This document shows, piece by piece, positions 46,740-56,269 of a DNA stretch of 64,000 bases. The DNA lies in the NCBI GenBank assembly GCA_963978545.1, contig OZ021721.1:105970366-106034365 (forward strand). The letters are read 5' to 3'. Numbering within the stretch: the stretch's first letter is position 1; each line of letters begins with the position of its first letter. The notes beneath the pieces were generated by a model. It did not search any database, was not told the DNA's origin, and was given only the letters and a program-made list of their open reading frames with translations. A program made the translations under genes and the position numbers. The DNA is from Linyphia triangularis. Taxonomy: Eukaryota; Arthropoda; Arachnida; Araneae; Linyphiidae.

Positions 46740-47050
46740 TTATTAAAAACTGTTTAATGCAAAAGTTGCGAGATACTTATGTTTGGTCTTTAACAATCTA
46801 TTGTTGAAAACAAAAATCACTATAACATATTAATTATTTAACAATTTATGGTTAAGACAATTTTTTTAATACTAATTCGCCCTTCTTTTGTTCATCATGA
46901 AAATTACTAACCACTCATTCTAAAATTATAAAATTTGGAATTTCGCCTTTTTTTCGGGTGCTGAATCTAAATATGGTATAATATTATGGGGTTGCCATTG
47001 AACATTTTTAAAGTTTGGGTATAGTTTTAATATGTGGATGACCTCTCATG
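46740..47050 (-). repeat. Inverted partial copy of the element at 60028-61014
   Basis: Reading reversed it matches 60150-60500: GGTCATC...ACATATTAAAACTA, ATGGCAACCCC, TTTAGATT and AAACATAA blocks in order, with substantial divergence. Confidence 0.65.
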
Positions 47051-47051
47051 A

Positions 47052-47087
<36 letters not shown>

Positions 47088-47113
47088 ATATACAATTATT
47101 AAAAACCTTCCCG

Positions 47114-47559
47114 ACTTGGCCGATGAATTGGCTAAGGAGGGCTCTGCTGTAACATCCGAAAATTGTGGTCATCTTACGTTTCGGGAGATTTTCTCGAAGG
47201 TCAGAGCCGACAACAGCAAGACATGGAGGATTCCACCAACTCATGACTGGTATGAACAAAAACGTCCTGGGGCTGCCCAGGAGCTGAAGGGCGACAGGAA
47301 ATTACAAACAACCATCACCAGACTCATCACCGGACATACTCGCACACTTGCATATGTTCAGGGACAAAAGGAGTACCCTGTGTGCCTCAAGTGTGTTTCC
47401 CATCAAGCTTCACCGGACCATCTGCTTTCCTGTTTGGATTTGGAGAAGAGCGATCTCTTTAAAAACCCTGCCCTGGTTCGAGACTTTCTTTGGGCGTACG
47501 GTCTCTTGGACTTGGTCTAGACTTATTCTAGATCAAGTGGAATAAGAAACAACAACAAA
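47114..47559 (+). mobile_element. 5'-truncated LINE with target duplication
   Basis: A 446-bp insertion flanked by AAAAACCTTCCCG (47101-47113 and 47560-47572). The frame encodes the end of a LINE Pol: LADELAKEGS (end of RNase H), then PPTHDWYEQKRPG, TRLITGHTRTLAY and a zinc-binding CLKCVSHQASPDHLLSCL, stop TAG at 47518-47520. The 3' tail is GAAACAACAACAAAA. An A-run of about 30 lies just upstream (47053-47085), outside the insertion. Such RNase H plus CxxC...H...C tails occur in Jockey/I/R1-type LINEs of arthropods. Dead on arrival because only the C-terminus was copied. Confidence 0.9.
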
Positions 47560-47724
47560 AAAAACCTTCCCGGATTACAACGGTACTTTTCATTTTTTTA
47601 AATCCTTTATATTAACTTCGATTTTGTGTGTGTATGTGGGTGAGTAGTTGGCCGTGTATGTCGTTAGCGGGCAAATCTGCGAAGGCCTTATTAACTCCCT
47701 TGCCGTCTTCTAAACGCGCTAAAA

Positions 47725-47901
47725 GCCCACCTGAAGGCTGTGGGGTTAGCGCTCTGGCTTCGCATACCAAATATGCCGGGATCGAATCCCGGATTAGGCA
47801 TGAATGTTCGTTGTGGTTCGGAATCCACGTTAAGCTGCAGGTCCCGGCCTGATTAGCCGTTACTGTGCATAAAAATAGGTCGTTGAGCGTACCAACCAAC
47901 C
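47725..47901 (+). mobile_element. SINE family B copy
   Basis: CCCACCTGAAGGCTGTGGGG head, B-box GGGATCGAATCCCGG, body, tail ACCAACCAACC. Confidence 0.87.
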
Positions 47902-47967
47902 TATCGCTATAAAATAGCATTTACCGATCATTGAAGAAACTCTTTCCTATTGCCAAAAATGTGTTAA

Positions 47968-48091
47968 CCCTTTGCACTCGTATTTGCGCTTTAAAAAGTT
48001 AGCAAATAACTCGGAATTTTTTTTCATGTTCAATCAAGATGAATTTTTTTGATGGAAATGTGTTCCAATTTAACTAGAAGGTTTACCATCC
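47968..48091. mobile_element. Possible left end of a piggyBac-like TTAA element
   Basis: TTAA (47964-47967) followed by CCCTTTGCACTCGTATTTGC, a terminus of the CCCTTTGCAC class, with the next TTAA element beginning at 48096. A matching right end was not found, so this may be a truncated element. Confidence 0.4.
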
Positions 48092-48095
48092 TTAA

Positions 48096-48299
48096 CCCTT
48101 TGCATTCCAGTGGCGCCTCTCAGGCGCCACACGATTGGATGCCAAACCACGAGAGGACCATTAGGTGTGATGCTTAAATTCGATGCAAGGTCAATGACTG
48201 TGTTTAGTTTCTATGAAGCAAATTCATAAATACCAGCCTAACCTAAAATATCTCGAGTTGCTGATTCCTCCGCGCGAAAAAGGCCTGGAGTGCAAAGGG
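48096..48299. mobile_element. piggyBac-like TTAA MITE, copy 3
   Basis: TTAA at 48092-48095 and 48300-48303; termini CCCTTTGCATTCCAG / CTGGAGTGCAAAGGG. Confidence 0.88.
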
Positions 48300-48449
48300 T
48301 TAAATAAAAATTTTTAAAATATAGCTCCAGAATGCACCCCTTGACCTAGGATGTGAATGTGGCCACATAATATTTTATTTTTCAACGTGACAAAATAATT
48401 TATTGAAACTACTAAGAATACTTAAGTATATTACACTACACCGCATTAA

Positions 48450-49033
48450 CCCTTTGCATTCCGCTGTCCCCTCTCAGGGGACATCGTAATCTAGCATATC
48501 ACTCGGATGTGCTCTCTTAGAGAACTTTAAAGTTTATTAGTGATTACGGAGAATTAACTATTTCCAGCACAACTTTTTGAGAGATACATGTTTCCCTGAA
48601 ATTTTCTCTTGAAATGGCACAAGAAATCAAATAAAACTATGGCAAAATTACCAAGATATATATATAAAAAAAAAACATTTCAGCGGGTTTTGTGTCAAAA
48701 GAAAACTTGAGAAGTGTTGGTTCACGACGGTCCGAGCACTTTTCTGCGCCACTTGAAAGAAGCGATAAAGAGAGTTTGTCGCAAGGAAAACACTAGGGCT
48801 GAACTGCTGGCAGCCGTCCAGAACGACGGTGTGCAAAAGGTTAAAAATCTAAGAAATGTAATAATAAGAACAAACTATATAAACAATATTTAGGGGCGGA
48901 ACGTAATGCCGGCACCTCCACCAAAGCAAATCAACTTAGAAATACTTCGAACAGAAATGTTTTGGTAAAGTTATCACAGTTTGCCCAATACAGATGCGAT
49001 GTCCCCTGTACGGGGACATACGAGTGAAAAGGG
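48450..49033. mobile_element. piggyBac-like TTAA element with subterminal GTCCCC palindromes
   Basis: TTAA at 48446-48449 and 49034-49037. The left end CCCTTTGCATTCCGCTGTCC is followed by CCTCTCAGGGGACATCG. The right end, reverse-complemented, is CCCTTTTCACTCGTATGTCC then CCGTACAGGGGACATCG. A further end-like GTGCAAAAGGTTAA near 48831-48844 suggests a second element or an internal terminus, so the exact extent is uncertain. Confidence 0.65.
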
Positions 49034-49177
49034 TTAATAAATAAGTAAATAATAAAAAAATTTAATCAGAGTAAATAAAAGATATTTGGATGTGTGTGCA
49101 TAAACTCACATTCATTTTTAATGAATAAATTTTGAAAAGTAGTTTACCTCATATTTTGTTGATAGAGATATTTTTAA

Positions 49178-49381
49178 CCCATTGCACTCCAGGCCTTTTT
49201 CGCTCGGAGGAATCAGCAACTCGAGACATTTTAGGTTCGGCTGGTGTTTATGGATTTGCTTCATAGAAACTAAACACAGTCATTGGCCTTGCATCGAATT
49301 TCCGCATCGAACCTAGAGGTCCTCTCGTGTTTCGGCATCCAATCGTGTGGCGCCTGAGAGGCGCCGCTGGAGTGCAAAGGG
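49178..49381. mobile_element. piggyBac-like TTAA MITE, copy 4
   Basis: TTAA at 49174-49177 and 49382-49385; one base change in the left end (CCCATTGCACTCC). Confidence 0.88.
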
Positions 49382-49385
49382 TTAA

Positions 49386-49838
49386 TATTTAAAATTAGAT
49401 GCAAACACCAAGCATACGCAGTCAATAGAATCGCCGCTATGTTAATGAATATAAAAATTGGCAATGCATATAATGGATTTATATTAAAAACTTCGTTTTT
49501 ATATGATTTTTATTATTTATTCATCAATTGAAATATAAGATAAAGCCGTTATTTGGATTTTTCTCCATGGTCAAATACCAGTAATAGAATAATCAAATTG
49601 TCGTAAATATTTTTGCTCATGTTTTCAATCGTAATCTTTATAATTTTTTAAAACGCAGCTATATGATTTCTTATTTTCTCATCCATTAGATGTAGAAACT
49701 AGTAAACTATCTGAAAAACTTAACTCGGTATTTTTCGTTCCAGCCTAACGTGGCAGCCCGATTCCAAACATGCAGACAAAAACTCAATGGCATTTGTTCG
49801 GCGATCCGTCGCGCTACAAATTTCATTTTCCATAAGTC
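49386..49838. other. AT-rich spacer
   Basis: No gene or element recognised. Confidence 0.35.
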
Positions 49839-49842
49839 TTAA

Positions 49843-50046
49843 CCCTTTGCACTCCAGTGGCGCCTCTCAGGCGCCACACGATTGGATGCCAAACCACGAG
49901 AGGACCATTAGGTGTGATGCGGAAATTCGATGCAAGGCCAATGACTGTGTTTAGTTTCTATGAAGCAAATCCATAAACACCAGCCGAACCTAAAATGTCT
50001 CGAGTTGCTGATTCCTCCGCGCGAAAAAGGCCTGGAGTGCAAAGGG
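49843..50046. mobile_element. piggyBac-like TTAA MITE, copy 5
   Basis: TTAA at 49839-49842 and 50047-50050; perfect CCCTTTGCACTCCAG termini on both ends. Confidence 0.9.
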
Positions 50047-50050
50047 TTAA

Positions 50051-50354
50051 ATTAAAGAATCAATATTATTGAGGTTGGTTGATGATCAAATGGTGTGAAA
50101 GCAGAGGAATATAGCTTTTCATTTCTTCGACATGGTTACGATGAAGAATGGTTCTCATGACATTAATGGTTGTAATTCACAAATAAATAGAAAATAATTA
50201 CTTATCAATTTCAGTTTTATTATCTCTTGCCAAAGAATATACCTATTTCCAATAAACTGTTTTATTTTTTTATTAATTTTTTATTGTAAGCTTGACACTG
50301 AAGTGATAAACTTAGATAAAAAGGATAATTCAATATTTTTGTATGTTCGTCAAC
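50051..50354. other. AT-rich spacer
   Basis: Nothing recognised. Confidence 0.3.
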
Positions 50355-51285
50355 ATTCTTAACAAACACTAAAAATTTATATTGTCTATCAGGAAAATTG
50401 CCCCATCGGAAAGTCTCTCTATAGAAACACAACAATTTAGACTAGGGAGTGTGCATGCAGAGAATTGAGGTTCGAAGCCTGTAAAAAGTATATGTTTTTC
50501 TCTTGAAATCCCCGTGAAAAATAGCACAACGCTAAACATGCTGAAGGGTGCTATGCTTGTTATAGACAGACAGCACGAGCATTCTTAACAAACACTAAAA
50601 ATTTATATTGTCTATCAGGAAAATTGCCCCATCGGAAAGTCTCTCTATAGAAACACAACAATTTAGACTAGGGAGTGTGCATGCATAGAATTGAGGTTCG
50701 AAGCCTGTAAAAAGTATATGTTTTTCTCTTGAAATCCCCGTGAAAAATAGCACAACGCTAAACATGCTGAAGGGTGCTATGCTTGTTATAGACAGACAGC
50801 ACGAGCATTCTTAACAAACACTAAAAATTTATATTGTCTATCAGGAAAATTGCCCCATCGGAAAGTCTCTCTATAGAAACACAACAATTTAGACTAGGGA
50901 GTGTGCATGCATAGAATTGAGGTTCGAAGCCTGTAAAAAGTATATGTTTTTCTCTTGAAATCCCCGTGAAAAATAGCACAACGCTAAACATGCTGAAGGG
51001 TGCTATGCTTGTTATAGACAGACAGCACGAGCATTCTTAACAAACACTAAAAATTTATATTGTCTATCAGGAAAATTGCCCCATCGGAAAGTCTCTCTAT
51101 AGAAACACAACAATTTAGACTAGGGAGTGTGCATGCATAGAATTGAGGTTCGAAGCCTGTAAAAAGTATATGTTTTTCTCTTGAAATCCCCGTGAAAAAT
51201 AGCACAACGCTAAACATGCTGAAGGGTGCTATGCTTGTTATAGACAGACAGCACGAGCATTCTTAACAAACACTAAAAATTTATA
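50355..51285 (+). repeat. Tandem array, exact 226-bp period, four full units
   Basis: Units start ATTCTTAACAAACACTAAAA at 50355, 50581, 50807 and 51033, with a 27-bp stub at 51259. They are almost identical (one difference seen: CATGCAGAG in unit 1, CATGCATAG in the rest). Each unit has TTGCCCCATCGGAAAGTCTC and GGTTCGAAGCCTGTAAAAAG. The latter is B-box-like, but no A-box was found. No gene. Confidence 0.95.
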
Positions 51286-51925
51286 ATTATTTTCATCGCC
51301 ATCAAGAATATTTCTTGAAGCAGGTTCCTTTGCGTTATGAAGGCATAATATGAGTAAAATGCATTTCGTATTTGTAAAATAGGCTGTAAACATCCCATAT
51401 TATACAATTGTATTTTTTTTTATTTTTTTTTATTATTATTATTATTATTTGTGGCTTTTCATTTGAGCATGGCGGTTTTTTGCATTGGCAGGGAGGATTT
51501 AACTCATCATATTTTTAAATTAATTTGATTATTGTGTAATTGCTACTAGTAGGGCCTATTTCAAGTAAATGAATAAGAATTGGGATTTTACTGCAAATCT
51601 AAAGCCAAAAATCTTGGTGTAGCTTCAAAGTGTTTTGAAAGGACAAAGTGTATAAACATTTCCTAAAATTTTGAAATTGATATGGCAGACACTCTCTAAA
51701 ATATTGTATCATAGTATTTATCGTTATTCTCAACACAAAGAGATATGTATGTGAAGCTAGCATAGTTCCCTTACTCCTCTTTGTGTTGAGAGCGACGATA
51801 TAATTCCAGTTAACACATCCATCCATAGGCGTATCCAGAGGGAGACTAATAGGGATGTAGCTATACCCTCCCCCCTGAAAATCGAGAAAAAATTACGTTC
51901 GAATATTGGAACTATTTTGAATTAG
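51286..51925. other. AT-rich stretch with one short inverted pair
   Basis: CTCAACACAAAGAG (about 51730) and CTCTTTGTGTTGAG (about 51779) form a stem around a 35-bp loop. The string CATAGGCGTATCCAGAGGG near 51827 looks like a hAT-type terminus without partner. Confidence 0.4.
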
Positions 51926-51929
51926 TTAA

Positions 51930-52133
51930 CCCTTTGCACTCCAGGCCTTTTTCGCGCCGAGGAATCAGCAACTCGAGACATTTTAGGTTCGGCTGGTGTT
52001 TATGAATTTGCTTCATAGAAACTAAACACAGTCATTGGCCTTGCATCGAATTTCCGCATCACACCTAATGGTCCTCTCGTAGTTTGGCATCCAATCGTGT
52101 GGCGCCTGAGAGGTGCCACTGGAGTGCAAAGGG
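51930..52133. mobile_element. piggyBac-like TTAA MITE, copy 6
   Basis: TTAA at 51926-51929 and 52134-52137; same orientation as copies 1 and 4. Confidence 0.9.
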
Positions 52134-52153
52134 TTAATAATATCCTCGTTTAA

Positions 52154-52651
52154 CCCTTGGTTAGTCGCGCAGATTGACAAATGTCCCCCACAATCTCAAT
52201 TTCTCAATAGATGAAAGATCTAAATCAATAGAGTACATGATCATCAAAGTTTTCTTACAGTTTTTTCAAGTTATTTTTTAAATATTTGTAACTTTTTACT
52301 TTATTCTGTTCAATAATGTTGTGGTTTTTTTAATTAAAATACCCACTCACTTTGATACTTGGTCACGAATATATTAGTATGCACAAAAATTTGAAATTGG
52401 GGGACATCTGTCCCGCACGCGACTAGGCCGACCAAACGGTATAGTGGTTAACGTGCTAGCTTCTAGACCGCGAGGTTGCGGGTTCGAGTCCCGTGTTGGC
52501 ATGGGTGTTTGTAAATGTATGTTGGCTTGTCTAATGACGAATGTTTCGGCGCATTATAGCCCTCGTGTTGCTGACGGCGCCAGATAATCTGAAAACAACC
52601 AACCCGCACGCGACTAACCGCAAGACAAAAGGTCGCGCGCCTAACCAAGGG
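52154..52651. mobile_element. TTAA MITE with CCCTTGGTTAGTCGCGC termini, split by a SINE
   Basis: TTAA at 52150-52153 and 52652-52655. Ends CCCTTGGTTAGTCGCGC and reverse-complemented CCCTTGGTTAGGCGCGC. Subterminal GGGACATCTGTCCC and TGTCCCCCACA are seen. Without the SINE and one duplication copy the element is about 307 bp. A partial relative lies at 43660-43920. Confidence 0.88.
52426..52602 (+). mobile_element. SINE family A nested in a TTAA MITE
   Basis: A full-length 177-bp copy (GGCCGACCAAACGG ... GAAAACAACCAA) flanked by the 14-bp duplication CCCGCACGCGACTA (52412-52425 and 52603-52616). This fixes the SINE A consensus ends well: it starts at GGCCGACC and ends in ACAACCAA. Confidence 0.95.
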
Positions 52652-52659
52652 TTAACAAA

Positions 52660-52953
52660 CTTTTCAAGTCAGTCATTTGTTCAAAGTAATTATAACAAAG
52701 AGGAACGAACACAAAAATACAAACACGCCTATTTTATCTCAAACTCTCACGATTTTATACTTCTTTCTTGTTTCCATATGCTGTTTTCCATCTACATCCA
52801 TGCAACTCTTTGCTCCATTTGTTCTTCATTTATTAATCAAAAATATAGATTAATTAAAATGTGTGTTAATTAAGAAAACATTCAATCATTCAATAATCAA
52901 TATAGTCCATAAAAAATAGGTCTGTCTCTACCTCCAAGACCCCGAAACGATGT
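52660..52953. other. AT-rich spacer
   Basis: Nothing recognised; open frames here are short and low-complexity. Confidence 0.3.
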
Positions 52954-52961
52954 GTCTGGAT

Positions 52962-53297
52962 CATCGATATAAATAAACAACTGGATAGACTGCTTAACGC
53001 TGGGAAAATGAAGCCGTTGCCAGATGCCGTTGGTGGAATAAAAAATACGGATTGCCGAGGATTGAAAATAAAATTTTGGGTTGTACACAGCAGAAATGTC
53101 AATAATAGACCTTAATTAGTAATAATGTGCAAAAAATATATATACTCTAGCATTTAAAAAGGGTTTTCGCATTTCCATCCAACTATAAAAGTGAACTGTG
53201 ATTGGTTAATCTTCACACCAGCTTCGCAATCCCCGGCGCGTTTTTCGCTTTGCATTGACAATGGAGCAGTCTATCCAGTTGTTTATCTATATCGATG
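52962..53297. mobile_element. P-element-like MITE with 8-bp duplication
   Basis: 336 bp. Ends CATCGATATAAATAAACAAC and reverse-complemented CATCGATATAGATAAACAAC; the inverted match runs on through TGGATAGACTGC (32 bp, one mismatch). Flanked by GTCTGGAT (52954-52961 and 53298-53305), an 8-bp duplication close to the known P-element target preference GTCCGGAC. The same termini bound the larger element at 56270-58513. Confidence 0.85.
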
Positions 53298-53305
53298 GTC
53301 TGGAT

Positions 53306-53750
53306 ACGCCACTGTATCCATCAACAATATCTTATTCATCTAAAACATAACAATCGCAACCAAAAGAATTAATACTTCCAATAAAACCAAGAACTTGGCA
53401 TTGTAAAAACAACTCACCCAGATCACTCTAAAACTCACTCAAAAATTTTCACCCAGAAAAAGTTACAAAATCGTATGATTGTTTCCATGCGGTCAGGGCA
53501 AAAAATTTGCGGACGGATGAGGGGGAAATTGATCCCCTCATGCCATCTTTAAATCCCATTAAGATATTGGAATTTTTTTTTATTTGCGCACAAATATTAC
53601 TTACTTGCCTTATTCTTCATATCAATGACAAACACTGAACTACTGACCATTTTACGTCAAGGGTTCTTTAAAAAGTTATAAAGGGTTTTTGAAAGATTTA
53701 AGTCAATTTCCTAATGCACAATGTAATAAAAGTAATATCATGCAGAAATA
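53306..53750. other. AT-rich spacer
   Basis: Nothing recognised. Confidence 0.3.
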
Positions 53751-53957
53751 CTTGTTGTTGTTGTTTCTAATCTCCAACCCAGTCTGACAGAGTCAGACCA
53801 GGTCAAGGAATCCGTTGACAAAAAGTCTATGACGAGAAGGGGAGATGAATAAATTTCCTCCCAAAGGAGACCCAAACAGTCCAGGATGTGTTCAGCTGAG
53901 GCCTCGTGTTGGTGGCACTTTGGGCAAAGAGTGTAATTTTTCTTGCCTTTATAGATT
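53751..53957 (-). mobile_element. 5'-truncated LINE, C-terminal zinc segment only
   Basis: Minus strand: LSIYKGKKNYTLCPKCHQHEA, then EHILDCLGL and LLVIDFLSTDSL, a CxxC...H...C tail like that of 47114-47559, ending in a GAAACAACAACAAG tail. It directly abuts the 650-bp palindrome at its 5' side. No target duplication is visible. Confidence 0.8.
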
Positions 53958-54610
53958 GAGAGGCGACTGCAATTTTTGGACCCCATCGAACATCATTCTG
54001 AATTTTTTATAGAAATTGGAGAAAAGTGAGTAGATTACGAATCCACTGGTCTGCCGTGGCAAAAATGGCCGAAACTGGTCAAAAATCGACTTTTAATAAG
54101 TTGAACTAAATCCATTTGCCAAATGCGCCATAACTTGCCAAATAATGAGCATTTTTTTTTTTATTTGGTAACCCTTACTTTTTAATTTTCAATTAAGAAG
54201 GTTGCAGACGATTCAGATATCTGGCGAAGGTCTACTTGCATTTATTAAAAGGGAGCCAAGTTGGCAATAAACATTACGTCACTCATGACGTAACTGATGT
54301 CGCCAATTTGGCTTACTTTTAAAAGATACAAGTTTTACCGAGCCAGAGATCAAAAATCGTTTGCGCTTTTTTTCATTGAAAATCAAAATACAGTGGGTTG
54401 CCAGACGAAAAAGGTTGTTCTCTTTTTGGCAAGTTATGACATATTTGGCAATCGGATTTTAGTTCAACTCATTCCAAGTTGATTTTGGACCAGTTTCGGC
54501 CATTTTTACCACGGCAGACCAGTGGATTCGTAATCTACACACTTTTCTCCAATTTCTATAAAAAATTTAGAATGATGTTCGATGAGGTCCAAAAATTGCA
54601 GTCGCCTCTC
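53958..54610. mobile_element. 650-bp full-length palindromic (fold-back) element, copy 1
   Basis: The left half from GAGAGGCGACTGCAATTTTT is the imperfect reverse complement of the right half ending AAAAATTGCAGTCGCCTCTC. The centre is TTACGTCACTCATGACGTAA at 54274-54293, which is exactly the midpoint. Arms are about 325 bp with scattered mismatches and small indels. Inverted similarity reaches several bases beyond (ATAGTCC/ATAGATT). Copy 2 at 62930-63572 has the same order. No coding frame. The source family is unknown. Confidence 0.9.
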
Positions 54611-54618
54611 GGACTATT

Positions 54619-55257
54619 AGAGAAAGTAAGACATTTAAGATGGCCGCTGGCTAGTCGTGAGACCCGATTTAGTACCTCTGTACCAGTAGAGGGTGGGGGT
54701 TCTAGCCAAATCTTCATATTTCGGGCACCAAAATTATTGAATGTAAATTCTTACATTCAATAATCAATATACTATTTATTCTGAAAACCAAAATGATTGT
54801 CATTGATATGAATAGCAATGAAAGTAAGTGATAATTGTTCGAAAATTGAAATTAAATGTTCAAACATGTTAAAGGAATTCAAAGATGGTGAATCTCATTA
54901 ACGTATTTGGTGGGGGAATCATTTGTCCTCTCACTCGATCACATATTTAAAAAAAATTTCAACATGTTTTTGGGATTCAAATATAGAATGTAGAGGGGGA
55001 GAAGGGGGGGGGGGGGGAGGGTCTCTTCACTTTTCAGTTTTTTGGGACCGCCACTTATGGTAACGAAGGTAGATGCGAAATCAGCTTATTTTGAAAGAAA
55101 GGGGATAGGAATTTTTAAATAGAAGTTTAAAAAAATTTAAAAAAAAGAGAAGAAATGATCTGATAAAGGCTGGGTTTATTTCGACATATTACATGTATGA
55201 ATCTATACTAATAAAATAAAGAGTCTGTATGTTGGTCCACATTCTCTACAATTTGGC
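54619..55257. other. AT-rich stretch with a G-run
   Basis: A G-rich tract (55000-55020, including a run of about 14 G). No gene recognised. Confidence 0.4.
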
Positions 55258-55259
55258 TA

Positions 55260-55460
55260 CACTGTTAAAAAATTTGTTCGACCTTGCATCAAAAATTGGT
55301 TTCCATTTAGTTTCAACCAATATTTGGTGCTTAGTTTCATGATTTAATGGTGCTTACTGTCCGAGGTAGCACCATTAAAATCGTGAAACTAAGCACCAAG
55401 TGTTGGTTGCAGATAAGGAACCAGTTTTTGGTGCAAGGTGGGACAAAATTTTTAACAGTG
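55260..55460. mobile_element. Palindromic MITE, CACTGTTAAAAAT family, copy 4
   Basis: TA-flanked, CACTGTTAAAAAATTTG / AAAATTTTTAACAGTG ends. The centre CTTACTGTCCGAGGTAGCAC matches copy 1 in inverted form. Confidence 0.87.
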
Positions 55461-55462
55461 TA

Positions 55463-56261
55463 GGGTGCCTGGCCATACAAAATAATCCTTGCCTGGTCCA
55501 GTTTGTTAAGAAAGGCATCTGACATGAGTAACAGTTTATTCATACCCTGAGTTGAAACTTAAACCTTAAATGCATATTGTTGCCTTTTCTATACATTCCT
55601 TAAATGCGTAGAATGTAGATCTCTTTATGTAGTAACCTTTGCATAGTGTTTTTATTTTAATTTTACCGAAACTATTTTATCGTTTTCGAACGAAACTATA
55701 ATCTTTGACAGTTTATTTCTTTATCTGTGACAATTTTTATTGTTGGGGGCGCTGTTGTCTGAGTACAATTTCATTTCGGCGGGTGTTACGAATTACGATA
55801 ATTTATATAAAAAGTAATAAAAACACACAGGAAAAATTGTTTTCTGGTAAAAACAAGGTAGAGTAACGAATTATATTTATATTTTTGCATATACTGATAA
55901 ATTTTAGCGAGGAAAATGCAGCTTTTTTTGTGATGTAAAACTACATCAATATGCAAAATCCTTATGCTGTTTTTTTTTATTATTATTATTATTTTTCTCT
56001 TTAACTACACCCATTTCTTAGTTGATTTCAAATTTTATTTATTGAAAATAAAATTTCATGCATTTAAGGGTTAATAATGTATAACGTCATGCAACTCCCT
56101 CTGGAGGGGACTTATAAAAGAATAGTCAAAATGTTAACTACAAAATGAACAAGACGTTCTGACGTACAATAAAACTAAGTTAAAAGACAATCGATCTTGT
56201 TTATTTACCAATTACAATAATATACAGTCCATTTAATGGCACATCACCAATTGCGAAGTGG
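55463..56261. other. AT-rich spacer
   Basis: Nothing recognised. Confidence 0.3.
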
Positions 56262-56269
56262 TATTAAAT

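Noticed and set aside
39564..51285. CRISPR array (regular direct repeats)
   Set aside because: The periodic arrays have no short repeat/unique spacer structure; the whole units are repeated, and the genome is eukaryotic.
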